Source of the DNA: Bacillota bacterium
Lineage (GTDB): Bacteria; Bacillota_E; RBS10-35; JAJYVN01
Assembly (NCBI GenBank): GCA_021846605.1
Contig: JAJZWQ010000078.1
Location: 1-14,377, forward strand
Reading direction: 5' to 3'
Length of the DNA stretch: 14,377 nucleotides
In this document: positions 1 to 7,428 of the stretch, in pieces
Layout: each line of letters opens with the position of its first letter
Numbering within the stretch: position 1 is the stretch's first letter
Program-made: the position numbers and the translations under genes
Notes under the pieces: generated by a model
What the model saw: only the letters and a program-made list of their open reading frames with translations
Database searches by the model: none
What the model was told of the DNA's origin: nothing

Positions 1-349
1 ACCACCAGCGTCGTCAGGCTCCAGTCCGGTCCGATCACCTGAGACTGGGACAAGCGCACTGCCCCCAACCGCCACCATTTCTGCTATCCGGGGATTCGGC
101 CGCCGAGAGGCCAACTGCGCCTGGGGCCCGAGGTCGGCTGGCCCGGCTGCCGCCTGTCCGCCCCCGAGCGGTCAAGAGCCAGGGCCCGCTCCCCAGCACG
201 ACGCAGGGCGTGGGTGTGACCATGGGCGGGCGGCCATCACTTCTCTGACCGCACCGGACGCCCTGCCGGAGGGCACCGGGGCGTTCGCCACAGGCCATCG
301 CGGAGCGCACGCCTGGCGCCGTCAACGGTACCCGCAGGCACCCGGGGGC
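1..349. other. Gene-poor left edge, possible gene start running off the window
   Basis: No convincing complete gene lies in this stretch. On the minus strand one frame stays open from position 59 to the window edge, with start candidates GTG at 57-59, TTG at 51-53 and GTG at 36-38. A TGGGGG run at about 62-67 could serve as ribosome binding site for the TTG. It would begin SQSQVIGPDWSLTTLV, which is too short to identify. A 96-codon minus-strand reading frame at 35-325 is Arg/Gly/Pro-rich and looks like a GC-driven open frame. No terminator with a T-tract and no clear promoter for the YitT gene are visible. Confidence 0.3.
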
Positions 350-1279
350 ATGGCAACCGCGTTAGGACGGCATGCTCGCCTCATGCGGGCCCTGGCACGG
401 ACCTGGCGAGAGACGGCCTGGGACTACGCCCAACTGGCGGCCGGTGCGGCGGCCATGGGGTTTGGCATCTCCGCGCTCATCGTGCCGGCAAGGCTGGGCG
501 ACGGCGGGCTGACGGGCGTGGCCATCGTCCTGCATTACGTGACCGGCGTCGCCGTCGGTCCCCTCTACCTGGCGCTGAACATCCCGCTTTTGGCCTGGGC
601 CTGGATCGGCCAGGGCCCGCGCTTTCTGTGGCGGACTCTGGTGGGCGTGCTCCTGGTGTCGGTGTGGACGACGGTATTCGCCGGAATCCATCTTCCGGTA
701 GATAACCGCCTACTATCCGCGCTCTACGGGGGCCTGTTAGTCGGTGGCGGCATCGGCCTGATGCTGCGCGTCGACGCCTCCAGCGGGGGCACGGACATCC
801 TGGCCCGCTACCTTTATCGCGGCTGGGGCTGGCCCTACACCCAGACCTATCTCGTCACAGACGTGCTGGTCCTGATTGGCGTGGCGATCTGGGTCGGGCT
901 GCCGGCCGCGATGTATGCCTGGATCGCCACCAACGTCGCCGGACGGGCGGTGAGCTACGTGGTGGAGGGACCGCGCCAGGGCCGGCTCGCCCTCATCGTC
1001 AGCCGGGCGAGCGAAGGCCTGGCGAGGCGGGTGGCACGGGAGCTGCAGCGCGGCGCCACCCACCTCAGCGCGCGCGGGGCCTACAGTGGCGAGGGCCGTT
1101 CCGTCCTGATGGTGGCCCTCGGCCCCCGCCAGGTGGCGCCGCTTCGGCGCCTGGTGGCCGAAGAGGATCCCCGGGCCTTTATGGTGGTGCTCCCGGCAAG
1201 CGAGGTGCTGGGCGAGGGTTTCTTCGGGTTGGACGGCGGCGGACGGGTGCCCAAGTCCCCGGCCGGCCCGGCGCCGTGA
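350..1279 (+). CDS. YitT-family membrane protein (DUF161 + DUF2179)
   Basis: This 309-residue protein belongs to the YitT family, inner-membrane proteins of unknown biochemical function that are common in Firmicutes. Hydrophobic segments lie at about residues 30-48, 55-85, 93-112, 120-140 and 165-205. The family hallmark is the glycine-rich block VDASSGGTDILARYL at 141-155. A soluble DUF2179 domain follows at about 212-292, with the typical GAYSG stretch at 243-247 and SEVLGEGF near 284-291, ending in a short Pro/Gly tail. The ATG at 350 follows a GGGGG run too closely to be an ideal ribosome binding site. Met12 (383) is the alternative and removes only a basic leader. The gene stands alone and converges on the sugar isomerase gene with a 2-base gap, so the two ends cannot both carry private terminators. 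The family call is secure; the transported substrate, if any, is unknown. Confidence 0.93.
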   Translation: MATALGRHARLMRALARTWRETAWDYAQLAAGAAAMGFGISALIVPARLGDGGLTGVAIVLHYVTGVAVGPLYLALNIPLLAWAWIGQGPRFLWRTLVGVLLVSVWTTVFAGIHLPVDNRLLSALYGGLLVGGGIGLMLRVDASSGGTDILARYLYRGWGWPYTQTYLVTDVLVLIGVAIWVGLPAAMYAWIATNVAGRAVSYVVEGPRQGRLALIVSRASEGLARRVARELQRGATHLSARGAYSGEGRSVLMVALGPRQVAPLRRLVAEEDPRAFMVVLPASEVLGEGFFGLDGGGRVPKSPAGPAP

Positions 1280-1281
1280 AC

Positions 1282-2112
1282 CTACGCCCGAATGCCCCTC
1301 TGGGCGCAGATCTGGCGTAGGTGGTCCAGTCCCTGCGCCACCGCCGCCTCCCCCGCGTGCTCGACCACGACCGGTACGTCGCCCTCCACGGCGCGCAGGG
1401 CGTCCAAGAGTGCGGCATAATCCAACCCTCCGCGCCCGACCGGCTCCTCGCTCAAGCGGTAGCTGAAGCCGTCGGGATGCAGGAGCACGTCCCGGGCATG
1501 GACGGCGCCGATGGCCGGCCCCAACTGCTGCACCGCGCGGCGCAGATAGGAGTCGTTGTCGTAGAAGTTGTCCAGGCTGGCCAGCTGCGCCGGGGAGAAG
1601 GCAATGCCAAACGCCGGGTGGGCGACGCGGCGGACAGCCTCGGCGGCGCGGGTCAGGTTGCTGACCGGCGAGAGCACTGCCGGCTCCAGGAGGAGCCGCA
1701 CACCGGCCGGGGCGCCGGCCAGCGCTTGCCTGCAGGTTGCGGCAAGACGGTCGAGCGCCGCCTCGGAGAGGTTGTCGGGGTGGGGCACGCGCGCCTCTTC
1801 CCCGCGGCCGGGGGCGGCATGGCCCGGGCCGGTGACCACGGCCAGGGCCCCGGCGGCCGCAGCCACAGCCAAAGCAGCGCGCAGGCCCGCGGCGGCCCGG
1901 CCCTGCAGCACCGCGTCCGGCGTCGCCAGGTTGTGGGGCGCGCCGAACTCCACCAACTGGATCCCGGCGGCGCGGAGCCGTTCCCCCAGGACCGTGGCGG
2001 CCTGCCGATCCGAGGGCAGGGGCAGGCCAACGCCCCAGACTCCCAAGCGCGAAGCCGTGGCCACCACCGCGCCGGCCTCGGTGAGCGCAAGGCGTGCGCA
2101 GAGGCGAATCAT
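1282..2112 (-). CDS. Sugar phosphate isomerase/epimerase-like TIM barrel (AP_endonuc_2 family)
   Basis: The 276-residue product has the layout of xylose-isomerase-like or AP-endonuclease-2-fold proteins, which isomerise or epimerise sugars and cyclitols using a divalent metal. Candidate metal ligands are Glu143 in RLLLEPA, His205 in GAVHARDV and Glu251 in PVVVEHAG. The usual Asp after the central strand is replaced by GIAFSPAQL (169-177), so the metal site may be atypical. The Gly-rich segment EEPVGRGGLDY (222-232) precedes the last strands, as is usual for the family. ATG at 2112 is chosen because AAGGGGGG sits 6 bases upstream; the same frame stays open further 5' only as Pro/Arg-rich shadow of the ABC gene. 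It follows the ABC exporter gene on the same strand after 56 bases, so co-transcription is likely. The substrate cannot be inferred from the sequence. Confidence 0.85.
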   Translation of the reverse strand: MIRLCARLALTEAGAVVATASRLGVWGVGLPLPSDRQAATVLGERLRAAGIQLVEFGAPHNLATPDAVLQGRAAAGLRAALAVAAAAGALAVVTGPGHAAPGRGEEARVPHPDNLSEAALDRLAATCRQALAGAPAGVRLLLEPAVLSPVSNLTRAAEAVRRVAHPAFGIAFSPAQLASLDNFYDNDSYLRRAVQQLGPAIGAVHARDVLLHPDGFSYRLSEEPVGRGGLDYAALLDALRAVEGDVPVVVEHAGEAAVAQGLDHLRQICAQRGIRA

Positions 2113-2168
2113 CCCCAGCCCCCCTTGGACGGTGAGTTTGGCGGGGCCGCACGCTTTCCCTGCGCCGC

Positions 2169-3905
2169 TCAGGCCCGCACGCGCAGGGGCGAGTGGGGGC
2201 CCGGGGGACCACAGAAGACAACTCGCCCGTTCTCGATCCGGATCACGAGATCTGCCCAACGGGCGATTTCGTCCTGGTGGGTGATCCAAATCAGGGTCCG
2301 GCGCCCGCGCTGGCGCAGGAGATCCTGAAGCACGTCCGCGGCAAGCGCCGGGTCCAGGGCGGAGGTGGCCTCGTCCAAGACCAGCACGGCCGGCTCCTGG
2401 AGCAGGCCGCGCGCCAGTGCGAGCCGCTGTCGCTGGCCGCCGGACAGGTTGCCCCCGGCCTCGTGCAGGATCCGCCCCTCCGCCCCCTCCAGGAGATCGG
2501 CCGCACGCGCCTGGCGCAGTGCCTGCGCGGCCTGCGCCGCCGACGCCCATGGCGCCGCCAGGCGCACGTTGTCCAGGACGGACTCGCGCACGAAGACCGG
2601 GTCTTGGGGGACCATGGCCACCTGTCGGCGCAGGGTGTCCAGATCATAGGACCGCGCATCCACCCCATCGTGCAGGACCTCGCCGCGGTCCGGATCAAGG
2701 TAGCGCGGGATGAGGCCGGCCAGCGTGCTCTTACCGGCCCCGCTCTTGCCGACGACGACACAGAAGCAGCCCGCCGGGATGCGCACGTTGATCCCGGCCA
2801 GCAGGAGCCGGCCGTCGTCGCTCCGGACATCCACCCCCCGGAGTTCCACCTCGCCTCTGAGCTTGGCCTGACGCCCCCGGCGGGGGGCCACAACCTCGGG
2901 GCGGATGTCCGAGAAGGCGAAGACCCGCTCGGCCATCACGGCCACCCGCTGGGCATTGATCGGCAGCTGCATCAACCGGCGGACGGGACCCTCCACGCCC
3001 CGCACGTATTCCAGGAAGGCCAAAAGGGCCCCAACCGTCAGTTGGCCACGCAGGACGGCCATACCCCCTAATCCCAGGAGCAGCACGGACAGACCCTGGT
3101 GGGCGGTCATCTCCAGCAGGCCCCCCGCGCGGTCGACGATGAAGGCCCGCACCCGCAAGGGAATGCGCCGCCACAGGAACTCCCTCAGGGATGCCACCTG
3201 AGGCCGGGCGTCCACGGCCGGCAGCAGGGCACGCAGCGAGGCGACGCGGTCGTTCACCACCCCCTGGGCGCGCACATCGTAGATCGCCAGCCGCGACAGG
3301 GCACGCCGGAGGGGCCCGGCCGTCAGGAGCGGATACAGCGGATAGATGGCCAGCGCGGGCAGGGTCCAGAGCAGCAACGGGCCGCTCAGCTTCGCCAGGA
3401 GCAGAATGCTCGCCGGCAGGCGGTAGAGGCTGGCGAGCAGCGACTGCCCCAACGCCACCATGCCCTCGCCCACCTCCGGCCCGAAGGCCTGCATGGCGGC
3501 TGTCACCTCCCCGGTGGACAGGCGTCGCAGGTCGCGGACGCCGAGCCGGCGCATGTTGGCGTAGGCGACGAGGCGGAGCCGGATGGAGTACCGCTCGGTG
3601 CTCTGCACGTACGTGTAGTGGACGGCAGTGGCGCACAGCCACTGGGCAAGACTGGCCGCGCCGTACAGCGCCAGGATCTCGGGCAGGAGGTGGACGTTGT
3701 GCCCAAGCAGCACCCGGTTGACGAACACCTGGTGTAGCCACGGCTCGACCAGTTCGGCCGAGATCCCTCCCACCGTGGCCAGCCCCAGAGCCAGCAGCCA
3801 CGGCCAGAGCGGTCCGAACTGCCGGGCCACACGCCAGAGCACGCGCAGCACCTGCATGTGGCGCCGCCACCGCGTGCGGTCCAATCGGTGGATGACGCGT
3901 CGCAC
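2169..3905 (-). CDS. ABC exporter half-transporter, fused membrane and ATPase domains
   Basis: This 578-residue protein is a type IV (exporter) ABC half-transporter that should act as a dimer in the cytoplasmic membrane. The membrane domain covers about residues 30-320, with hydrophobic helices at 33-52, 74-98, 160-178, 179-198 and 270-300. The nucleotide-binding domain covers 350-570 and carries every key motif: Walker A GKSGAGKST (386-394), Q-loop Gln434 in MVPQDP, signature LSGGQRQ (487-493), Walker B VLVLDE (507-512) with its catalytic glutamate, and the switch His543 in ITHQDE. The start is a GTG at 3903-3905 with GGGGGGAG about 12 bases upstream; Met17 is an alternative without a good binding site. 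It lies between the DUF309 gene (upstream) and the isomerase gene (downstream) on the same strand. An intact ATPase indicates an active pump. The substrate may be a lipid, peptide or drug and cannot be told apart here. Confidence 0.95.
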   Translation of the reverse strand: MRRVIHRLDRTRWRRHMQVLRVLWRVARQFGPLWPWLLALGLATVGGISAELVEPWLHQVFVNRVLLGHNVHLLPEILALYGAASLAQWLCATAVHYTYVQSTERYSIRLRLVAYANMRRLGVRDLRRLSTGEVTAAMQAFGPEVGEGMVALGQSLLASLYRLPASILLLAKLSGPLLLWTLPALAIYPLYPLLTAGPLRRALSRLAIYDVRAQGVVNDRVASLRALLPAVDARPQVASLREFLWRRIPLRVRAFIVDRAGGLLEMTAHQGLSVLLLGLGGMAVLRGQLTVGALLAFLEYVRGVEGPVRRLMQLPINAQRVAVMAERVFAFSDIRPEVVAPRRGRQAKLRGEVELRGVDVRSDDGRLLLAGINVRIPAGCFCVVVGKSGAGKSTLAGLIPRYLDPDRGEVLHDGVDARSYDLDTLRRQVAMVPQDPVFVRESVLDNVRLAAPWASAAQAAQALRQARAADLLEGAEGRILHEAGGNLSGGQRQRLALARGLLQEPAVLVLDEATSALDPALAADVLQDLLRQRGRRTLIWITHQDEIARWADLVIRIENGRVVFCGPPGPHSPLRVRA

Positions 3906-3992
3906 GGCCGTTCCGCTCCCCCCCGACGGGAAGTCCCTATGCGGGAGGGAGCCGGGGCATGGCTACCATTCGGACACAGGGCTGGTGTGTCA

Positions 3993-4763
3993 TCACGGAT
4001 CCGGGCGGGGAGGAGCGACCGGCGACCGCGGTGGGCGGCGTGGGACGCGCCGTGCAGCGGCACCGTGCCCCCCCGCACCCGCAGCGCGTGGGGACGGCCC
4101 TCTCGGGGCCAGGAGGCGGGGCGATCGGTTCGGCGCTGCACTTCCGGGGCTGGGTGCGCCACGGACGCCTGCCGCTCGTAGCCCAAGGGGCGGCGGGCCG
4201 GCCAGGGCCCGGCGCACGGCGGCACGCAGTTCATCCCGCCCGACGCGCCCGCCCGTCCGCCGCGCCACCTCCTTGACCACCGCCGCCCAACTCTCCGAAC
4301 CGACCGGTTCCCCCCGCCGCGCCCGGGCCACGATCTCGTCCCGGATGACGGCGGCCAACTCTTCGTCTGGGAGGGGCGGCGGCACACCCCAGCTGGCCGC
4401 CTCCCCCCGGTCGACGACGAAACGGAAGGGCGGCACCGCCAGCAGCAGGTCCGGTCCGTCCGGCACCCCCGCCAGGGCGGAAAGCGCCTGGGTGGCCTGC
4501 GTGCGCACCACCGCCACGTCCACCCCCCGCGCGCGCGGTTCGTACGGCTCCAGGTAGCGTGCCGCAGCCTCAAAGTGGCGCCGCGCCCCACGGGCATTGC
4601 CGCGCTGCAGCTTGACGTAAGCTGCCGCGAACAGGATCAGCCCCTGCAGGAAGGGGTCCGAGGCCCGTGCCCACCAGAGCCGCTCGAGGTGCTCATGTGC
4701 CTGGTAGAACCGGCCGCCGGCGAAATCCTCGAGGTACCGGTCAAACTCCGGAGGCCAGGCCAC
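3993..4763 (-). CDS. DUF309 domain protein with long low-complexity tail
   Basis: The N-terminal 75 residues form a DUF309 domain, a small helical domain of unknown function found in Firmicutes, cyanobacteria and archaea. Its signature is seen as FAGGRFYQAHEHLERLW (residues 14-30), followed by the helix FLQGLILFAAAYVKLQRGN (38-56). A second region at 130-188 (PDEELAAVIRDEI, ELRAAVRRALAG) still looks structured. From about residue 190 the protein turns into a Pro/Arg/Ala-rich tail of roughly 65 residues with no recognisable pattern, so the natural end may be shorter or frameshifted. The start is GTG at 4761-4763, with AAAGGGGG about 8 bases upstream. It is divergent from the membrane protein gene and lies 87 bases upstream of the ABC exporter gene on the same strand. 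Role unknown. Confidence 0.83.
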   Translation of the reverse strand: MAWPPEFDRYLEDFAGGRFYQAHEHLERLWWARASDPFLQGLILFAAAYVKLQRGNARGARRHFEAAARYLEPYEPRARGVDVAVVRTQATQALSALAGVPDGPDLLLAVPPFRFVVDRGEAASWGVPPPLPDEELAAVIRDEIVARARRGEPVGSESWAAVVKEVARRTGGRVGRDELRAAVRRALAGPPPLGLRAAGVRGAPSPGSAAPNRSPRLLAPRGPSPRAAGAGGHGAAARRVPRRPPRSPVAPPRPDP

Positions 4764-4819
4764 GGCGGATGCCCCCCTTTGCGGCGGCGGTCACTTCCAG
4801 CAGGGTGCGTGCGAAAGTC

Positions 4820-6277
4820 ATGGCCATGGAGCATCCCGCGCGCAAGGCTCTCGACCGGCGCCTTGCGCTCTTGGCCGCCGTCGTGCCGCTGGCCGGCCCG
4901 GTCTTCCTGCGCCTTCTCCGGATCAACATCACACGCCCCGAAGGGATGGCCGTCGGGGCGGTGGTGCTGATCGCCTGCGGCGGCCTCGCCGCCTGGGCGG
5001 CGGCCCCGGCGGTCGCCTCCCGGCGCCATCCCTTCGCCGCCGCCGCCGTCTTCCTCCTGGCGGCCCTGAGCGCCGGGGCCGTCCTGCGCCCGCTCTGGAG
5101 CGCGCCGGTCCCCACGCTGCACGCGATGGCGCACTTCCTCCTGGCCGCCCTGGGGCCCCTTTCCCTGGCGGTGGTGTTGGTCGCGGCGGGCGGGCTGGTG
5201 GCGGGGCGGTTGGCCAGCGGGCACGCCATGCTCTCCCGACCCGACGTGCTGCACTGGCTGGGTGGGGCCGTCCTCGCCGGTCTGGTCGGGCTCCCCCTGG
5301 GCACGGCGGGGGGCTTGGCGGGCCACTGGGTGGCGCAGTCGACCGCCGCCTGGCTGATGGCCGGTGCCTGCGCCTTCTGGACGCTTTGGGCCCGGGCCGA
5401 ACCGCTCCCCGCTGCCGCACCACCGGTCGCGGCCCCGGCCCGGCCGGAAGGGCGGCTCCCCCGAGCCATCCGCCCGTCCCGGCGCGGCCGCGCCTTGTCG
5501 CCTGCGGCCTGGTCCGCCGCCCGGGCCGTGTTGTCTGGGGCCTGGTCTGCCATCCGCGCCGTGTTGTCCGCGGCTTGGTCCGCCGCCCGCACCTGCCCAT
5601 CAGGGAGGCCTTTGCCGGTGAGCGTTTCCCTTGCGGATGCCCGCACACGCATGTCCCGGCTGCTCGGCCTGTATTGCTGGAGCGCCGTGGGCGCCGCGCC
5701 GCTGCTTTTGCTGCTCCTTTTGGGAAGCCGCGCGGGATGGCTCTGGCTCGACCCAGCGCGCCTGCCGGCGCGCTGGCCGGCCCTTGCCCTCTGCCTGGCG
5801 GGGCTGGCCCTGGCCCTCCCGACTGTTCTGGCCCTGCGCCGTGGGCTACTGCACCCCCGCGAGTACCTCTGGCCACTGCCACGGCCCCTACCCTGGCTTG
5901 CCTACAGCGCTGGCGCCGTCCTCCTGACGCGCCTGGGAACCGCACACCTGGGGGGACGGGGCCTCGCCGCCCCGCTGCATCTGGCCCCCCTGCCGCTGGC
6001 GGTTGCGCTCGGCGTGATGGCCATCCTCCTGACCGCCTTCCTGCAGGGCCTTGTCCAGACCCGGCTGCAAGACGTGTTCCCGCCGTGGGTGGCGGTCCTC
6101 GCCCCCGCCGTCGTCCTGGCGCTCTCCGGCCCGGTCATGGGCCTGCCGCTGCCGCCGCCGGCGTGGACGTTGCTGCTGGGCCTTTGGCTGGGCCTATCGC
6201 GGCGGGTGCAGGGAACCGCCGGCACCGCCGCGGCACTGGCGGCGGCGTGGGCGGGCCTGGCGCTGGTGGGGCACTAA
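4820..6277 (+). CDS. Polytopic membrane protein of unknown function with internal tandem repeat
   Basis: I do not recognise this 485-residue protein. It is rich in Leu, Ala, Gly and Pro, and about six hydrophobic helices precede, and about six follow, a hydrophilic linker at roughly residues 195-275. The linker is Arg/Pro-rich and holds three copies of an 11-residue unit (see the tandem repeat entry). The C-terminal half has clear membrane segments such as APLLLLLLLGSRAGWLWL and LALALPTVLALRRGLL. The start is uncertain: ATG at 4820 or 4826 begins just before the first basic stretch and helix, whereas an ATG at 4769 adds 17 residues and has GGAGG 14 bases upstream. It is divergent from the DUF309 gene and followed on the same strand, after 110 bases, by a glycosyltransferase gene. 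That suggests, without proving, a role in envelope glycan handling. Confidence 0.75.
   Translation: MAMEHPARKALDRRLALLAAVVPLAGPVFLRLLRINITRPEGMAVGAVVLIACGGLAAWAAAPAVASRRHPFAAAAVFLLAALSAGAVLRPLWSAPVPTLHAMAHFLLAALGPLSLAVVLVAAGGLVAGRLASGHAMLSRPDVLHWLGGAVLAGLVGLPLGTAGGLAGHWVAQSTAAWLMAGACAFWTLWARAEPLPAAAPPVAAPARPEGRLPRAIRPSRRGRALSPAAWSAARAVLSGAWSAIRAVLSAAWSAARTCPSGRPLPVSVSLADARTRMSRLLGLYCWSAVGAAPLLLLLLLGSRAGWLWLDPARLPARWPALALCLAGLALALPTVLALRRGLLHPREYLWPLPRPLPWLAYSAGAVLLTRLGTAHLGGRGLAAPLHLAPLPLAVALGVMAILLTAFLQGLVQTRLQDVFPPWVAVLAPAVVLALSGPVMGLPLPPPAWTLLLGLWLGLSRRVQGTAGTAAALAAAWAGLALVGH
5507..5605 (+). repeat. Three tandem 33-base units inside the membrane protein gene
   Basis: Three consecutive in-frame 33-base units start at 5507, 5540 and 5573. 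They encode AWSAARAVLSG, AWSAIRAVLSA and AWSAARTCPSG. The first two are nearly identical at DNA level, and the third keeps only its first half. They lie in the hydrophilic linker between the two membrane halves of the host protein, which is where copy-number change would be tolerated. Confidence 0.9.
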
Positions 6278-6290
6278 TAAGCGCCGCATC

Positions 6291-6310
6291 GGCGTGCGCC
6301 GGCGCATGCC
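6291..6310. repeat. Near-perfect 20-base inverted repeat after the membrane protein gene
   Basis: GGCGTGCGCCGGCGCATGCC begins 13 bases after the stop codon of the membrane protein. Its halves are complementary except for one position, which is a G:U pair in RNA. No T-tract follows, so it is not a classical intrinsic terminator. It could be a weak hairpin terminator, an attenuator before the glycosyltransferase gene, or a chance result of high GC. The rest of the 6278-6387 gap shows only the ribosome binding site of the next gene. Confidence 0.4.
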
Positions 6311-6387
6311 GGTGCCGCCAGATGGAAATGCCACGGCCAGCACGTCGCCGATGGCGCGTGTCCGGAGTCGGGGGGTGACCACGCGCG

Positions 6388-7347
6388 GTGGGCATCGTCG
6401 GGGAACCATTGCCGGTCTCGGTCGTGATCCCCGTATACAACAGGCTCGACCGCCTGGTCGCCGCGGTGGACTCCGTGCGGCGGCAGGAACGGTGGCCCCA
6501 GGAGATCCTGGTCGTCGACGACGGGTCGACGGAGGGCTCGGCGGAGGAGGTTCTCGGCCGAGCCGCGACGGCGCCTGGCGGGCCCCGCCTGCGGGTGGTC
6601 CGCCAGGAGAACGGGGGGCCGAGCCGCGCCCGCAACCGCGGCATCGCGCTGGCCGAGCAGCCCTGGATCGCCTTTCTCGACGCCGACGACCTCTGGGAAC
6701 CGGACAAGCTCGCTGCCCAGTGGGCGGCCGTGCTGCGCCATCCCGATGCCGTCCTGGTCAGCACCGACTGGCGCCGGCCGGAAACCCCTCGGCCGGACCG
6801 ACCCGTGCCCCCAGGGCGGCGCCAGCGGCGCGCCGCGCGCCGGGTCGCCTGGCTGAACCGGTTTCAGACGTCCACGGTGCTCGCCCGCCGGGACATCCTG
6901 GTGGATGCTGGGCTCTTCGCTCCCGAGATGGACGGTCTGGAGGACTGGGACATGTGGCTGCGCGTCGTCGCCCGCGGCCCGTGGGTCCACGTCCCCTATC
7001 CCCTGGTGCTGTACTGGGACACCCCGGGCGGCGTGAGCAAGGACACGCGCCGCGCCTACCGCGTTGGGGCGGAACGGCTGGCGGCCTACCGGGAGGGCCG
7101 GGCGGACCCCCGGGTTTCCGGGCTGGTCAGCCAGCGCCTGCTGCTCTGGCACCACCTGCGCTTCGCCCTCGCCTTCTGGCGCCTAGGGGACCGGGAAATG
7201 GGGCGGCAAGCCCTGGCCAGCGCCTGGCGGCCCGGATCACGCCTGGGAAGCCTGGCGGTCGCCCTCAGCGCCATGGGCCCCTACCTCTGGGGACGCGTGC
7301 GCGGCCGGTTGCGCGGGGCGGCCGCCGGCCGACCGGACGGACGCTGA
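6388..7347 (+). CDS. Family 2 (GT-A fold) glycosyltransferase
   Basis: The 319-residue protein is an inverting GT2 glycosyltransferase, which moves a sugar from a nucleotide-sugar to an acceptor. Motifs appear in the expected order: VSVVIPVYNR (10-19) opening the nucleotide-binding fold, LVVDDGSTEGS (41-51), NGGPSRARNRGI (75-86), the metal-binding DADD (98-101), and the catalytic-base region LEDWDMWLR (184-192). The C-terminal 60 residues are helical and basic, without clear membrane helices, so it is probably cytoplasmic or peripherally attached. Start is GTG at 6388, with GGGGGGTGA about 10 bases upstream. It follows the polytopic membrane protein on the same strand and converges on the lipoprotein gene. 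Donor and acceptor sugars cannot be deduced; an envelope polysaccharide or glycolipid is the usual role. Confidence 0.93.
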   Translation: MGIVGEPLPVSVVIPVYNRLDRLVAAVDSVRRQERWPQEILVVDDGSTEGSAEEVLGRAATAPGGPRLRVVRQENGGPSRARNRGIALAEQPWIAFLDADDLWEPDKLAAQWAAVLRHPDAVLVSTDWRRPETPRPDRPVPPGRRQRRAARRVAWLNRFQTSTVLARRDILVDAGLFAPEMDGLEDWDMWLRVVARGPWVHVPYPLVLYWDTPGGVSKDTRRAYRVGAERLAAYREGRADPRVSGLVSQRLLLWHHLRFALAFWRLGDREMGRQALASAWRPGSRLGSLAVALSAMGPYLWGRVRGRLRGAAAGRPDGR

Positions 7348-7428
7348 GCGGCTGGCGGATGCTGGACGTCTGCGCGCCCGGGGCGCACCCCAAGCGGCGC
7401 GGCATGGCGGAGGCTCTACGGTTCGGAG

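Noticed and set aside
737..2221. Long minus-strand frame of 494 codons overlapping the YitT and isomerase genes
   Set aside because: Arg/Gly/Pro-rich composition without any domain, lying antisense to YitT and out of frame with the isomerase; a shadow of high GC.
2731..3870. Minus-strand frame of 379 codons inside the ABC exporter gene
   Set aside because: Overlaps on the same strand a gene with every ABC motif; no domain and low-complexity content.
4637..5945. Several long minus-strand frames opposite the polytopic membrane protein
   Set aside because: Composed of Arg, Ala, Gly and Pro runs; the plus-strand frame shows regular membrane helices and is the real gene.
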